Shown in pieces: positions 56,158 through 64,000 of a DNA stretch of 64,000 bases. The notes under the pieces are model-generated. The model was given only the letters and a program-made list of their open reading frames with translations. It made no database searches and was not told where the DNA came from. Source of the stretch: Pseudoalteromonas holothuriae (GTDB lineage Bacteria; Pseudomonadota; Gammaproteobacteria; Enterobacterales; Alteromonadaceae); assembly GCF_945859825.1 (NCBI RefSeq), contig NZ_CAMAPC010000008.1, forward strand, positions 62,001-126,000, in the 5' to 3' direction. The position numbers and the translations under genes are program-made. Each line of letters opens with the position of its first letter. The first letter of the stretch is position 1.

Positions 56158-58413
56158 TTATTTAACGACTTTTAATTGCGGTGTTTGCTCGTTCTCTCGG
56201 TGTTTTTGTGCTTTTAAGAATGCTGTAAATTCGCTGGCACAAAGTGGCTTAGAATAAAAGTACCCTTGAATAGTTTGACAGTTGAGTTGCTCTAATGTTG
56301 TCAGTTGCTCTGCTTTTTCAACTCCTTCAGCGACTACATGAAGTTCTAGGTTATGTGCGATAGTAACAATAGAGTCAACCATGTTTCGTCCACGCTCAGT
56401 GGTCATATCATCCACAAATGCTTTATCTACTTTGAGCGTATTCAAAGGAAATTGTTTTAAATAGGCTAAAGATGAATAACCAGTACCAAAGTCATCAATA
56501 GCTAAATGTATCCCACGGGCACTTAATGAACGCATGATTGAAATTGCTTCTTGTGGGTCGTCCATAATTGTCCCTTCTGTGATCTCTAATTCAAGAAAGT
56601 AAGAAGGAAGTTGATTTTTTTGCAAGATAATATCTATTCGAGTTGTTAGATCTGGCAAACTAAACTGCTTAGCTGATAAGTTTACAGCCACTCGACCATC
56701 GAAGAGGTCTTGATCTATCCAACGCTTTACATCTTTGCAAGCTTTATCTAGAACGACTTCTCCAATTTCGATTATTTGCCCAGTCTCCTCAGCAATAGGG
56801 ATGAACACGCCAGGGCTAATGATGCCTTTTTTCGGGGTGATAAATCGCACTAATGCTTCCATACCAACCAGGCGACCTGTTTTGATGTCCATTTTAGGTT
56901 GGTAGTACACCACGAAATGGTCTTCTTTGAGTCCAAAGCGCATCAGGTTTTCTATTTGTAGCCTTTTTACTGCTTGCTCATTCATAGAGTCATTAAAGAA
57001 TAAGTAATGGTTGCCTTTTTGCTTGGCATGATACATTGCTGTGTCTGCATTCTTTAATAAGATTTCGGGTGTTGAACCATCTTCAGGAAACAGCACAATG
57101 CCCACAGATGATGTAATGACTAGCTCATGATTTGCCATTTTAAATGGTGTCGCTATTGCAGCTAAGAATTGTTTAGCTGTGCGAGTAATTGTGTGAATAT
57201 CGTTAGTACCTGCCATAACCAATGCAAACTCATCGCCGCCAAGGCGGTACAAGGTATCTTTTTGGCGAACAAGTTTATTTAGTCGCATTGCTAATTTGGC
57301 AAGCAAGCTGTCACCAAGTTGATGACCCAGTGAGTCATTTATTTTTTTAAAATTATCTAAGTCAAATACTAAAAGTGCATGGTGGGTATCTTGGCAGGCG
57401 AGCTTTTTTAAATTAGTGAAGAACAAGTTACGGTTTGGCAAACCTGTCGTTCGGTCTCTGTTTGATAGATTGTGTAATTGAGACTCGGCTTTTTTACGTT
57501 CAGTTAAGTCTGAATAAACGACCACATAGTTAGTGATTTGTCCGTGGCTATTTCTTATTTCATCGATTGTTACTTCAATAGGCAATAAAATGTCTTTGTG
57601 ATTACGAAGTCGTAATTCCTCTTGCCAATGATCTGCTTCTTTAAGGTTGGTCTTTACTTGATTGATGTATCGCTCATCATAACCGGGCAGGCTAAATGCT
57701 TTACTAATATATTGGTTTCTGGTGCCACCAAATAGCCCTAAGTAGCTAGGGTTTAAATCAACAAGACGAAATCTATGATCATAAATAGCGATAGCATCAG
57801 TGAGCGATTCTACACACTTAGCAAATAAGTTTAGCCGTTCTTCAGTGCTTTTTAGGTGACTAATATCACGAACAGTTCCCGTCATCCTTAGAGGATTGAG
57901 GTTTTCATCCTTTTCAATAATCTTACCTTTATCCAATACCCAGTGGTATTGATCTAAATTGTCTTTGAGTCGATAACTGGCTTCAAAAAATGCAGTTTTT
58001 TCAGAGAAGTGCTGTTTTAATAACTTATCGACAAGCGCGAGATCTTGTGGATGAATCCGATCTGCATTTGGAATGAAATGTCCAGCTTCGCTTTTGTGCA
58101 TCATATATTTGTCATTGATGCGCACGACCGCCCCTGTTGCAATATTCCAATCCCACAGGGTGTCACCACTGCCCTCAACGGTGCTTTTCAATCTTTGCTC
58201 TGAATGTTGTAAAGTTGTTTGAGCACGCCTGAGTTTATTATTGCTGTATAGTAAATAAAGGATTGACAGGAAAAATGTCAAACAAATACCCGCCCAGAAA
58301 GGATCTAGGTGATTTAGCTGTTGACTTAGGGTAAGTGCTACGAGAGGGGCGCTAAGCACTGAGTTCAACAGCATCATGAAGAGTATAGGTTTAATTATTT
58401 GTTTTATTATCAT
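56158..58413 (-). CDS. PAS-GGDEF-EAL membrane protein (cyclic-di-GMP enzyme)
   Basis: From ATG 58413 the protein has about 751 residues. Two membrane helices (about 5-60) are followed by two PAS domains (about 70-180 and 190-310), a GGDEF domain with intact RLGGDEFALVM near 390 and an EAL domain with EALVR near 517. The later EAL residues (EITEGTIMDD, DDFGTGYSS) are present. Both catalytic domains look intact, so it could be cyclase, phosphodiesterase or both. A TTG at 58470 is in frame but less likely. It is not in an operon. Confidence 0.9.
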   Translation of the reverse strand: MIIKQIIKPILFMMLLNSVLSAPLVALTLSQQLNHLDPFWAGICLTFFLSILYLLYSNNKLRRAQTTLQHSEQRLKSTVEGSGDTLWDWNIATGAVVRINDKYMMHKSEAGHFIPNADRIHPQDLALVDKLLKQHFSEKTAFFEASYRLKDNLDQYHWVLDKGKIIEKDENLNPLRMTGTVRDISHLKSTEERLNLFAKCVESLTDAIAIYDHRFRLVDLNPSYLGLFGGTRNQYISKAFSLPGYDERYINQVKTNLKEADHWQEELRLRNHKDILLPIEVTIDEIRNSHGQITNYVVVYSDLTERKKAESQLHNLSNRDRTTGLPNRNLFFTNLKKLACQDTHHALLVFDLDNFKKINDSLGHQLGDSLLAKLAMRLNKLVRQKDTLYRLGGDEFALVMAGTNDIHTITRTAKQFLAAIATPFKMANHELVITSSVGIVLFPEDGSTPEILLKNADTAMYHAKQKGNHYLFFNDSMNEQAVKRLQIENLMRFGLKEDHFVVYYQPKMDIKTGRLVGMEALVRFITPKKGIISPGVFIPIAEETGQIIEIGEVVLDKACKDVKRWIDQDLFDGRVAVNLSAKQFSLPDLTTRIDIILQKNQLPSYFLELEITEGTIMDDPQEAISIMRSLSARGIHLAIDDFGTGYSSLAYLKQFPLNTLKVDKAFVDDMTTERGRNMVDSIVTIAHNLELHVVAEGVEKAEQLTTLEQLNCQTIQGYFYSKPLCASEFTAFLKAQKHRENEQTPQLKVVK

Positions 58414-58609
58414 AGATGCATAACTATTTATCGCACGCTCTAATCTAAAGGAAGCGAGAGAGTGAGTCAAAGATAATTATGTACTTTGTTACTTTTTTAG
58501 GTCCCAAGTCATGTTGAGCTGTCTTTTTTGCAATAGTCTAATTGCTTATTTACGGACTTTAAACGTATAAAACTGTAGTAAACAGCGTTTAAAATGATAA
58601 CCACTCATG

Positions 58610-61282
58610 TTAATTGCACCGCAGTGCTATTTTTGGATGAGATGATGAAAATACCATTTTTATGAAGCTAATGAGCTGTTCTTTGTCTAGCGTGTCAATT
58701 TGTTTGACTAATCTTTTTTGCATATTGAATTGATGATCATCATTAGTAATTGCAATCCAAAACCTTTGCGCCCTTAGTCGAAGATTTTTGTCTTTTTCTG
58801 CAACTTGTAAGCGTAATGCTTGAGAGGCATCTTGCCATATTGCATCGTCAAACAAGTCTAGTTGTTCAATAAATTGAGAGACAAATTGGTCATGCTTTGT
58901 AAGTAGCTGTTGGGCGTTAATGTTGGGAGATTGAATATAAAACGCAATGCCAGCACGAGTATTAAAAGGGGCATATCCTGCGCCAACCAAATAACCCAGC
59001 TGCTGCTGCGTTCTTAAGGATTCAAAGTACTGCTGGCTAATGAGTTGATTGAGCATCATTAATGCAACCTTTTCAAATACCTTGTCGGTTTGCGCTTGAA
59101 TATAGTAAACCAGTGCATATTCACAACCCGGCTTTTCAATATGTTGATGCTGGTAGCTGTCTAACACGATAAGAGGACGTTTTAAGTCTTCTAATATCTC
59201 ACTTTTTGAAAAGAGTGCTCGTAATTGCTTTTGCATGTCTAGAGCGTGCTGTTGCTGCCAGTTACCATGCAAGAAAGCCTTGATATAGACAGAGTCAAAA
59301 AACTGATTTCGAAATTGACAAAACTCATTAAAGCTAATGTTTTTAAGCGCTTTTGCTAATGCTAAAGGTTCAGGGTTCCAAGGCATGAGCTTTGCGCCTA
59401 GTACACTAAACAGCTCACTCACAGGTTTGTTGTGATTATGATTTTTCCAGTGCCGAATTAATTGTTTTTTATATTCTGCAAAACGCGGTGCGCTGATCAC
59501 AGCATGCAACATATGTTCAAGTAATTGCAAGGCCAAAGTAATCTGATTGCCTGATAAGCCCGCTGTGTGCAAAGTCAGGCCCCCCTGATGAGAATTAATA
59601 TGATAGTTTAAACCAGCAAGCTCAGCGGGGTAATATTGCTCAGCCATACTATCCATCAATAAATCAGCAAATAAGCGTGTTAGTGCCATATGCTTTGTAT
59701 TTTTTATACCCAGTAAAGAGTCAATTTCGATATAGAAGTGGCCCTTTGTGACGCGAAAAGTAGCATCTTGTTTAAACCAAAATGCAAAGCCCGGTTTATC
59801 TTTGAGTAAAGTCGGAGTGTGACTTTTTTGCGTAACGTCATATAATTCGTTTTCAACTTGCAGGTATGGGTTTACCTTAGGTAGTTGCATTTCAGGAAGT
59901 GGAGTATCAATGTTCGCTAATGCACTGAGCCACTCTGTACTGAGTTGCTCTACTTGGTATGGCGTATGATACCATCGTGCTTTCAATTGTGCGCTTACAT
60001 CTGGGTGAATTAATACAACACGCATGTTATCTGGAATTAAGAAGTTGCATATACGAGTATGCAGTTGCTCGTTAAAGCCTTGCATAATGTAATCACCATA
60101 CAGGTAATCATCGGGTTCATAGTGGTGCATGTTTACGCTAATATTACTTACCCACTCAAGTAAACGGCTTGGTTCTTGGTTATTAAAAGCAATATCTAAT
60201 AAGGTTTTTTTGTCTTTATATAGCAGCGGTAGCGATGATGTTTTAATTTTGATTAAAGCGATATATTCGAACACCATTTCTATGATGTCTTCGTAATAAT
60301 CAATCCCTTCATCGGTAAGCGCAAAACTTATGTTAAAGTCTTTAAAGTTACTACCACTGACGCCACCACCTGCAGAAAGCGCATTTATCCAGCCTTGCTG
60401 TTTTAAGATAGAGTACAGGGACCCCTCACCTTCATAGCCAAGCAGGTGTGCTAAAAAGCTAACGCTTTTGTGTTTATATAAATCGTCAATGCCACCCATT
60501 GCAAAGCTGACAATAAGCTTTTGCATATGCTTACGTGGCGCAATATGTAACAACAGCCTCTGGTCTTGTTTACGATAAAGGGGAGTATTGATTTTACACT
60601 TTTGTTGACTAGTCCCTTTTATAGGATTGAATTGCTGTCGAATTTGAGCTTCGAGTTCAACAAGAGAGTGGGGGCCAGCTACAACCAAAGTCATCCACTG
60701 AGCTTGATAGTGTTGTTGGAAAAACTCACGAACTTCATCAGCAATACATGCATCTCGATTACTTAATGTCTCACTGTTGCCAACAGAAAATTTTGCAAAA
60801 GGGTGTAAGGGGTTAACAGTTTCCTTATGTACTTGATAAATTCGTCTACCGTCATCTTTTATTTTCATTTTAAATTCAGCGTCGATAGCATTTCGCTCGT
60901 TTTGAGTTTGTGAGGCATCTAATAAAGGCTCCACAAAAAATTCTGCAAACAGTGCTAAGGCATCAAAAAACTGTTGTTGTGCACAGTCAAAAAAGTAACA
61001 GCTATGCTCAGTACCTGTCCATGCGTTACTTTGCCCACCTGCTTGACTGATAAATTGTGAAAACTGTCCAGGCTGAGGGTGTTGCTTAGTACCTAAAAAT
61101 AACATATGTTCTAAGAAGTGGGCCATTCCTTGACGGTCTATCGGATCATCAAAGTGGCCTGCATTGACGGTGAGCGCCGCGGCAGACTTATCACTAGAGT
61201 AATCACTCACTAAGAGGGCTTTTAGACCATTGTCGAGTGTGAGCTGGTGATAGGTGCGATTATCATTATTACTAACTTTCAA
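58610..61282 (-). CDS. M16 (insulinase/pitrilysin) zinc peptidase
   Basis: An 890-residue peptidase with four M16-type domains. The inverted zinc motif HFLEH is at residues 55-59 (H55, E58, H59), with the third ligand expected in NAIDAEFKMK near 135. The family is represented by E. coli protease III. No signal peptide is seen, so it is probably cytoplasmic, unlike periplasmic PtrA. It ends 139 bases before the GGDEF-EAL gene, with no clear terminator between. Confidence 0.92.
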   Translation of the reverse strand: MKVSNNDNRTYHQLTLDNGLKALLVSDYSSDKSAAALTVNAGHFDDPIDRQGMAHFLEHMLFLGTKQHPQPGQFSQFISQAGGQSNAWTGTEHSCYFFDCAQQQFFDALALFAEFFVEPLLDASQTQNERNAIDAEFKMKIKDDGRRIYQVHKETVNPLHPFAKFSVGNSETLSNRDACIADEVREFFQQHYQAQWMTLVVAGPHSLVELEAQIRQQFNPIKGTSQQKCKINTPLYRKQDQRLLLHIAPRKHMQKLIVSFAMGGIDDLYKHKSVSFLAHLLGYEGEGSLYSILKQQGWINALSAGGGVSGSNFKDFNISFALTDEGIDYYEDIIEMVFEYIALIKIKTSSLPLLYKDKKTLLDIAFNNQEPSRLLEWVSNISVNMHHYEPDDYLYGDYIMQGFNEQLHTRICNFLIPDNMRVVLIHPDVSAQLKARWYHTPYQVEQLSTEWLSALANIDTPLPEMQLPKVNPYLQVENELYDVTQKSHTPTLLKDKPGFAFWFKQDATFRVTKGHFYIEIDSLLGIKNTKHMALTRLFADLLMDSMAEQYYPAELAGLNYHINSHQGGLTLHTAGLSGNQITLALQLLEHMLHAVISAPRFAEYKKQLIRHWKNHNHNKPVSELFSVLGAKLMPWNPEPLALAKALKNISFNEFCQFRNQFFDSVYIKAFLHGNWQQQHALDMQKQLRALFSKSEILEDLKRPLIVLDSYQHQHIEKPGCEYALVYYIQAQTDKVFEKVALMMLNQLISQQYFESLRTQQQLGYLVGAGYAPFNTRAGIAFYIQSPNINAQQLLTKHDQFVSQFIEQLDLFDDAIWQDASQALRLQVAEKDKNLRLRAQRFWIAITNDDHQFNMQKRLVKQIDTLDKEQLISFIKMVFSSSHPKIALRCN

Positions 61283-61448
61283 ATTGTTGCCGCCGATATA
61301 GAAAATGTAAGCAAAGCATCCATAAATGTTCTATGAATAACGTACACTTTGCTTTAGGTTTAAGGGTCGTTTGTTTTAATATAGCGAACAAACGCAGTAA
61401 TTAGCTACTGGTTATCTGGCAAATTTAACAAGAACATTCGAGAGTGTA

Positions 61449-61916
61449 ATGAAAACTATCCTAATTATGCGCCATGGTGAAGCTGAACCGGTTAATGCAA
61501 ATGATGAATCTCGCCCACTTACAGAGCGAGGAGTTAATCAAGCAAAGGAAATGGCGTGGTGGTTGAAAGGGCATTATAAACCTCAAGCTGTATTGGTTAG
61601 CCCATATATAAGAGCACAGCAAACGGCTCAGCAAGTATTGGCAATTAATGATGTAACCTATGTAGAAATATGCAAGGACGTAATCCCAACGGGCAATGCT
61701 GCGTTTGCGATTGATTATCTTGAGACGTTGATAAGCTTAAATACTCAGCTGAACATATGGCTGATAGTCGCACATATGCCCATTGTGAGTTATTTAGTGG
61801 AACAGTTATGTCCACAGCAATTACCTATTTTTAATACAGCTGCGGTTGCGGTAATTGAGTATGATGAAGTTACTCAAAAAGGTGTGTTCAAAAGTATGAA
61901 CTCACCCTCTCTATAG
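61449..61916 (+). CDS. sixA: Phosphohistidine phosphatase SixA
   Basis: A 155-residue histidine-phosphatase-fold enzyme with the catalytic RHGEAEP at residues 8-14 (H9) and PLTERG and LVSPYIRAQQTA as further family marks. SixA removes phosphate from histidine residues of signalling proteins such as HPt domains or NPr. No phosphorelay partner is adjacent. It is divergent from the M16 peptidase over about 166 bases. Confidence 0.9.
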   Translation: MKTILIMRHGEAEPVNANDESRPLTERGVNQAKEMAWWLKGHYKPQAVLVSPYIRAQQTAQQVLAINDVTYVEICKDVIPTGNAAFAIDYLETLISLNTQLNIWLIVAHMPIVSYLVEQLCPQQLPIFNTAAVAVIEYDEVTQKGVFKSMNSPSL

Positions 61917-62319
61917 TGAGAATGATATTTAATTTACGTAGTTTTTACCGTGGTTCTAAAATATTAACGGGTATGCACTTCTAAAATGAGCTAAAAACTA
62001 GTGGTGCACTTTTGGGGTTTTTGAGGAAGGACATATGTCCTCTTTATTTTGGTTTTTTGTTGCTAAAAGCTGTGAACGTCGGGGTAATTGTTGCTAAAAA
62101 TTAAAAAAACTCTGTTTTTTATTGTTGGCTTAGCAGTAATATTTTATTTTGCTGCTATAATGTTTGCGTCACGTTCAGCCTTACAAACTCGCTTTGCACT
62201 CTCGATTGTAAGGTCCGCGTAAATATAAACGCGAAAAATTGAACGTACCACGCCAAGTGATACGGCGACCATACATACCGTTGAACAAAAAGAGTGCACA
62301 TAAAAGGTTAAGCCCCAAC
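61917..62319 (+). promoter_or_regulatory. Leader region of the TonB-dependent receptor gene
   Basis: 403 bases without a gene hold the receptor promoter. They include a 14-base perfect dyad AGGACATATGTCCT (62028-62041) and T-rich runs. The receptor frame is open back to 62212 with no ATG, only TTG and GTG codons. I could not identify a Fur box by eye. Confidence 0.5.
62028..62041. promoter_or_regulatory. 14-base dyad in the receptor leader
   Basis: AGGACATATGTCCT is a perfect palindrome, about 280 bases before the receptor ATG. Its symmetry is that of a homodimeric regulator's operator. The regulator is not known. Confidence 0.45.
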
Positions 62320-64000
62320 ATGAATGCAATGAAAAGATCTACGTTAGCGACTTTAATTAATGCAGCGTTGCTCTCTACTGTAGCAGGTACTTCATTTTCT
62401 ACTCTCGCTGCTGAACAAACCCCTGATGCAAAAAGCAACCAGCTTGAGGTTATCCAGATCACAGCACGTAAGCGTGTTGAGAACGCACAGGAAGTGCCTG
62501 TTAGTGTATCTGCACTGCAAGGAGACAACTTAGACGCGTATAGCTCTGCAGGTATGGATATTCGTTTTATGAACGCGAAAATTCCTAGCCTATCTGTAGA
62601 ATCCTCTTTTGGCCGTACATTTCCGCGCTTTTATGTTCGTGGCCTTGGCAATACCGATTTTGACTTAAATGCATCGCAGCCAGTCTCTTTAGTGGTTGAT
62701 GAAGTAGTGCAAGAGAACCCAATCCTTAAAGGTTTCCCTGTATTTGACGTTGCACGTGTTGAAGTACTTCGTGGTCCGCAAGGCACATTGTTTGGTCGTA
62801 ATACACCAGCAGGTCTTGTCAAGTTTGACTCAGTCAAGCCAAGTCAGTCTTTTGATGCATACGGTGCGGTATCATATGGCAGTAAAGGTTCTGTTGACTT
62901 TGAAGGTGCGGTGGGTGCAGGATTAACTGAGCGTCTTTCAGCACGCGTTTCACTACTTTGGCAAGACAAAGAAGATTATATTGATATAAAAGCTCCTGGT
63001 TTTGAAAAAGCAGATTCATTAGGTGGTTATAATGAAAAAGCGGCACGCGTGCAGTTTTTGTATGAAGGTGACGATTTCACTGGTTTATTAAACTATCATG
63101 TACGAGATTTAGATGGTCGCCCAATTGCATTTCGTGCCAACTTAATCGAAAAAGGCACCAATAATATTAACCCTGCTTATGATAATGATGTTGTTTACCA
63201 TGATGCTGCGTCACGTTCAACACAACAAGTTGACTCCCAAGGTTTAAACCTTAAGCTTGAGTGGGACTTAGCACAACACACCATTACTTCAATTACGGCT
63301 TGGGAAAGTGCAGAAATTTATTCTCGCGCAGATGTTGATGGTGGTTATGGTGCGGCATTTATCGGTTTTCAAGGTCCGGGTATAATTCCATTTCCATCAG
63401 AAACTGCTGATGCAATTCCTGATCACGACCAGTATACACAAGAGCTTCGCCTTTCAAGTAATTTCTCTGGTGACATCAACTATCAAGTTGGGGTGTTCTT
63501 ATTTGAAGAAGACTTAACAATCGAGAGTATTTCTTACGACACATTAAGTTATGATGCAGCAGCAAGCAACTTTGGCCTACAAAACGGTTATGCTGTTCAA
63601 AATCAAGATACATCAGCATGGGCTGTATTTGGTTCAGTGGATTACACTGTAACTGACAAGCTAAAAATTACCGCGGGTCTTCGTTACTCAGATGATGATA
63701 AAGAGTTTTATGCTAAACGTACGAAGAGCCCTACCGGTGCTGCAGATTTATTAGAAGGTCGTGCTAACCCTAGTGATAGCCATGTTAGTTGGGATCTAAG
63801 TGCTGCATATAAGTATAGTGATGACATTAACCTGTTTGCTCGAGTTGCAAATGGTTTTCGCGCTCCAAGTGTTCAGGGTCGCATTCTGTTTGGAGATGCG
63901 GTAACAGTTGCTAACTCTGAAACTATTAATTCAATAGAAGCGGGTATTAAATCAGACGTTTTAGATGGTCAAGGTCGTGTTAATGCGACGGTATTTTACT
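62320..64000 (+). CDS. TonB-dependent receptor (partial, 3' end beyond window)
   Basis: The first 560 codons of an outer-membrane receptor. A signal peptide (about 1-30, KRSTLATLINAALLSTVAG, then FSTLAAE) is followed by a plug domain (about 45-155): ITARKRVENAQEVPVSVSAL, FYVRGLGN and VEVLRGPQGTLFGRNTPAG. Beta-barrel strands follow, with KITAGLRYSDDDKEFYAK and FARVANGFRAPS. It takes up an unknown substrate, perhaps an iron chelate or a carbohydrate. ATG 62320 is used; ATG 62329 is also in frame. AAGG 62304-62307 is a little far upstream. Confidence 0.92.
   Translation, partial: MNAMKRSTLATLINAALLSTVAGTSFSTLAAEQTPDAKSNQLEVIQITARKRVENAQEVPVSVSALQGDNLDAYSSAGMDIRFMNAKIPSLSVESSFGRTFPRFYVRGLGNTDFDLNASQPVSLVVDEVVQENPILKGFPVFDVARVEVLRGPQGTLFGRNTPAGLVKFDSVKPSQSFDAYGAVSYGSKGSVDFEGAVGAGLTERLSARVSLLWQDKEDYIDIKAPGFEKADSLGGYNEKAARVQFLYEGDDFTGLLNYHVRDLDGRPIAFRANLIEKGTNNINPAYDNDVVYHDAASRSTQQVDSQGLNLKLEWDLAQHTITSITAWESAEIYSRADVDGGYGAAFIGFQGPGIIPFPSETADAIPDHDQYTQELRLSSNFSGDINYQVGVFLFEEDLTIESISYDTLSYDAAASNFGLQNGYAVQNQDTSAWAVFGSVDYTVTDKLKITAGLRYSDDDKEFYAKRTKSPTGAADLLEGRANPSDSHVSWDLSAAYKYSDDINLFARVANGFRAPSVQGRILFGDAVTVANSETINSIEAGIKSDVLDGQGRVNATVFY

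Noticed and set aside
62144-62329. Open frame of 61 codons on the minus strand in the receptor leader
   Set aside because: It overlaps the receptor signal sequence, has no ribosome binding site and no family likeness.
1-64000. CRISPR arrays, tRNA or rRNA genes, insertion sequences and prophage genes
   Set aside because: Looked for regularly spaced direct repeats, cloverleaf-like sequences and transposase or integrase motifs by eye and found none. Short tRNA genes could still be missed without a covariance-model search.

Overview
The window looks like a chromosomal segment of a marine gammaproteobacterium of the order Alteromonadales, most likely Pseudoalteromonas or a close relative. I infer this from the AT-rich marine-type sequence, the ubiquinone, LptD/SurA and LPS-heptose genes, a PutA without its own DNA-binding domain beside an Lrp-type regulator, an NhaD Na+/H+ antiporter, and short interspersed repeats between genes. 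I see no phage, insertion sequence, CRISPR array, rRNA or tRNA. About 90 percent is coding, with 53 supported protein genes, two of them cut by the window edges or nearly so (gmhA at the left, a TonB-dependent receptor at the right).

Layout. 1-4.1 kb: inner-core LPS heptose genes (gmhA end, hldE, GT9 heptosyltransferase, gmhB), with Kdo kinase kdkA on the opposite strand between them. 4.3-6.5 kb: threonine catabolism (kbl-tdh). 6.6-8.1 kb: glpE-glpG and a lone FliL-like protein. 8.3-9.7 kb: the first steps of ubiquinone synthesis (ubiC-ubiA). 9.8-13.7 kb: a LysR regulator, a REC/HD-GYP response regulator and three small conserved genes. 13.8-18.5 kb: the conserved block tsaD, plsY, folB-folK-uppP, cca. 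18.6-21.8 kb: GspA/GspB and a second HD-GYP protein. 22-26.5 kb: putA with a divergent Lrp-type regulator. 26.6-30.6 kb: SH3/coiled-coil membrane protein, inorganic triphosphatase ygiF, START protein, EamA transporter. 30.7-34.8 kb is the most accessory-looking part: a berberine-bridge-type flavoprotein oxidase, a fatty-acid hydroxylase/sterol-desaturase-family enzyme, a small SRPBCC-like protein and an AraC regulator. 34.9-38.3 kb: metK (with a MetJ box) divergent from tkt. 38.6-40.6 kb: a chemoreceptor. 40.7-49.9 kb: the envelope/maintenance cluster apaH-apaG-rsmA-pdxA-surA-lptD on the minus strand, divergent from amgK-murU-djlA. 49.9-54.7 kb: DUF3530 protein, DUF368 (PopT-type) carrier, nhaD, pfkA. 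55-62 kb: yjbR family, a small membrane protein, a PAS-GGDEF-EAL protein, an M16 peptidase and sixA. 62.3 kb to the end: a TonB-dependent receptor.

The main functional theme is the cell envelope: LPS core (heptose and Kdo), LPS export (lptD, surA), cell-wall sugar recycling (amgK-murU), undecaprenyl-phosphate recycling (uppP and the DUF368 carrier), phospholipid synthesis (plsY) and secretion (gspAB). A second theme is cyclic-di-GMP turnover (two HD-GYP proteins and one GGDEF-EAL protein).

I did not find a convincing wholly new system. The most unexplained signals are non-coding: two families of short MITE-like elements (one copy in front of pfkA, one in front of nhaD), a perfect 17-bp-arm hairpin, a perfect 16-bp-arm AT palindrome, a 14-bp dyad before the receptor gene, and tandem hairpins before the EamA gene. 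The most interesting coding cluster is the hydroxylase/SRPBCC/AraC module beside the flavoprotein oxidase.
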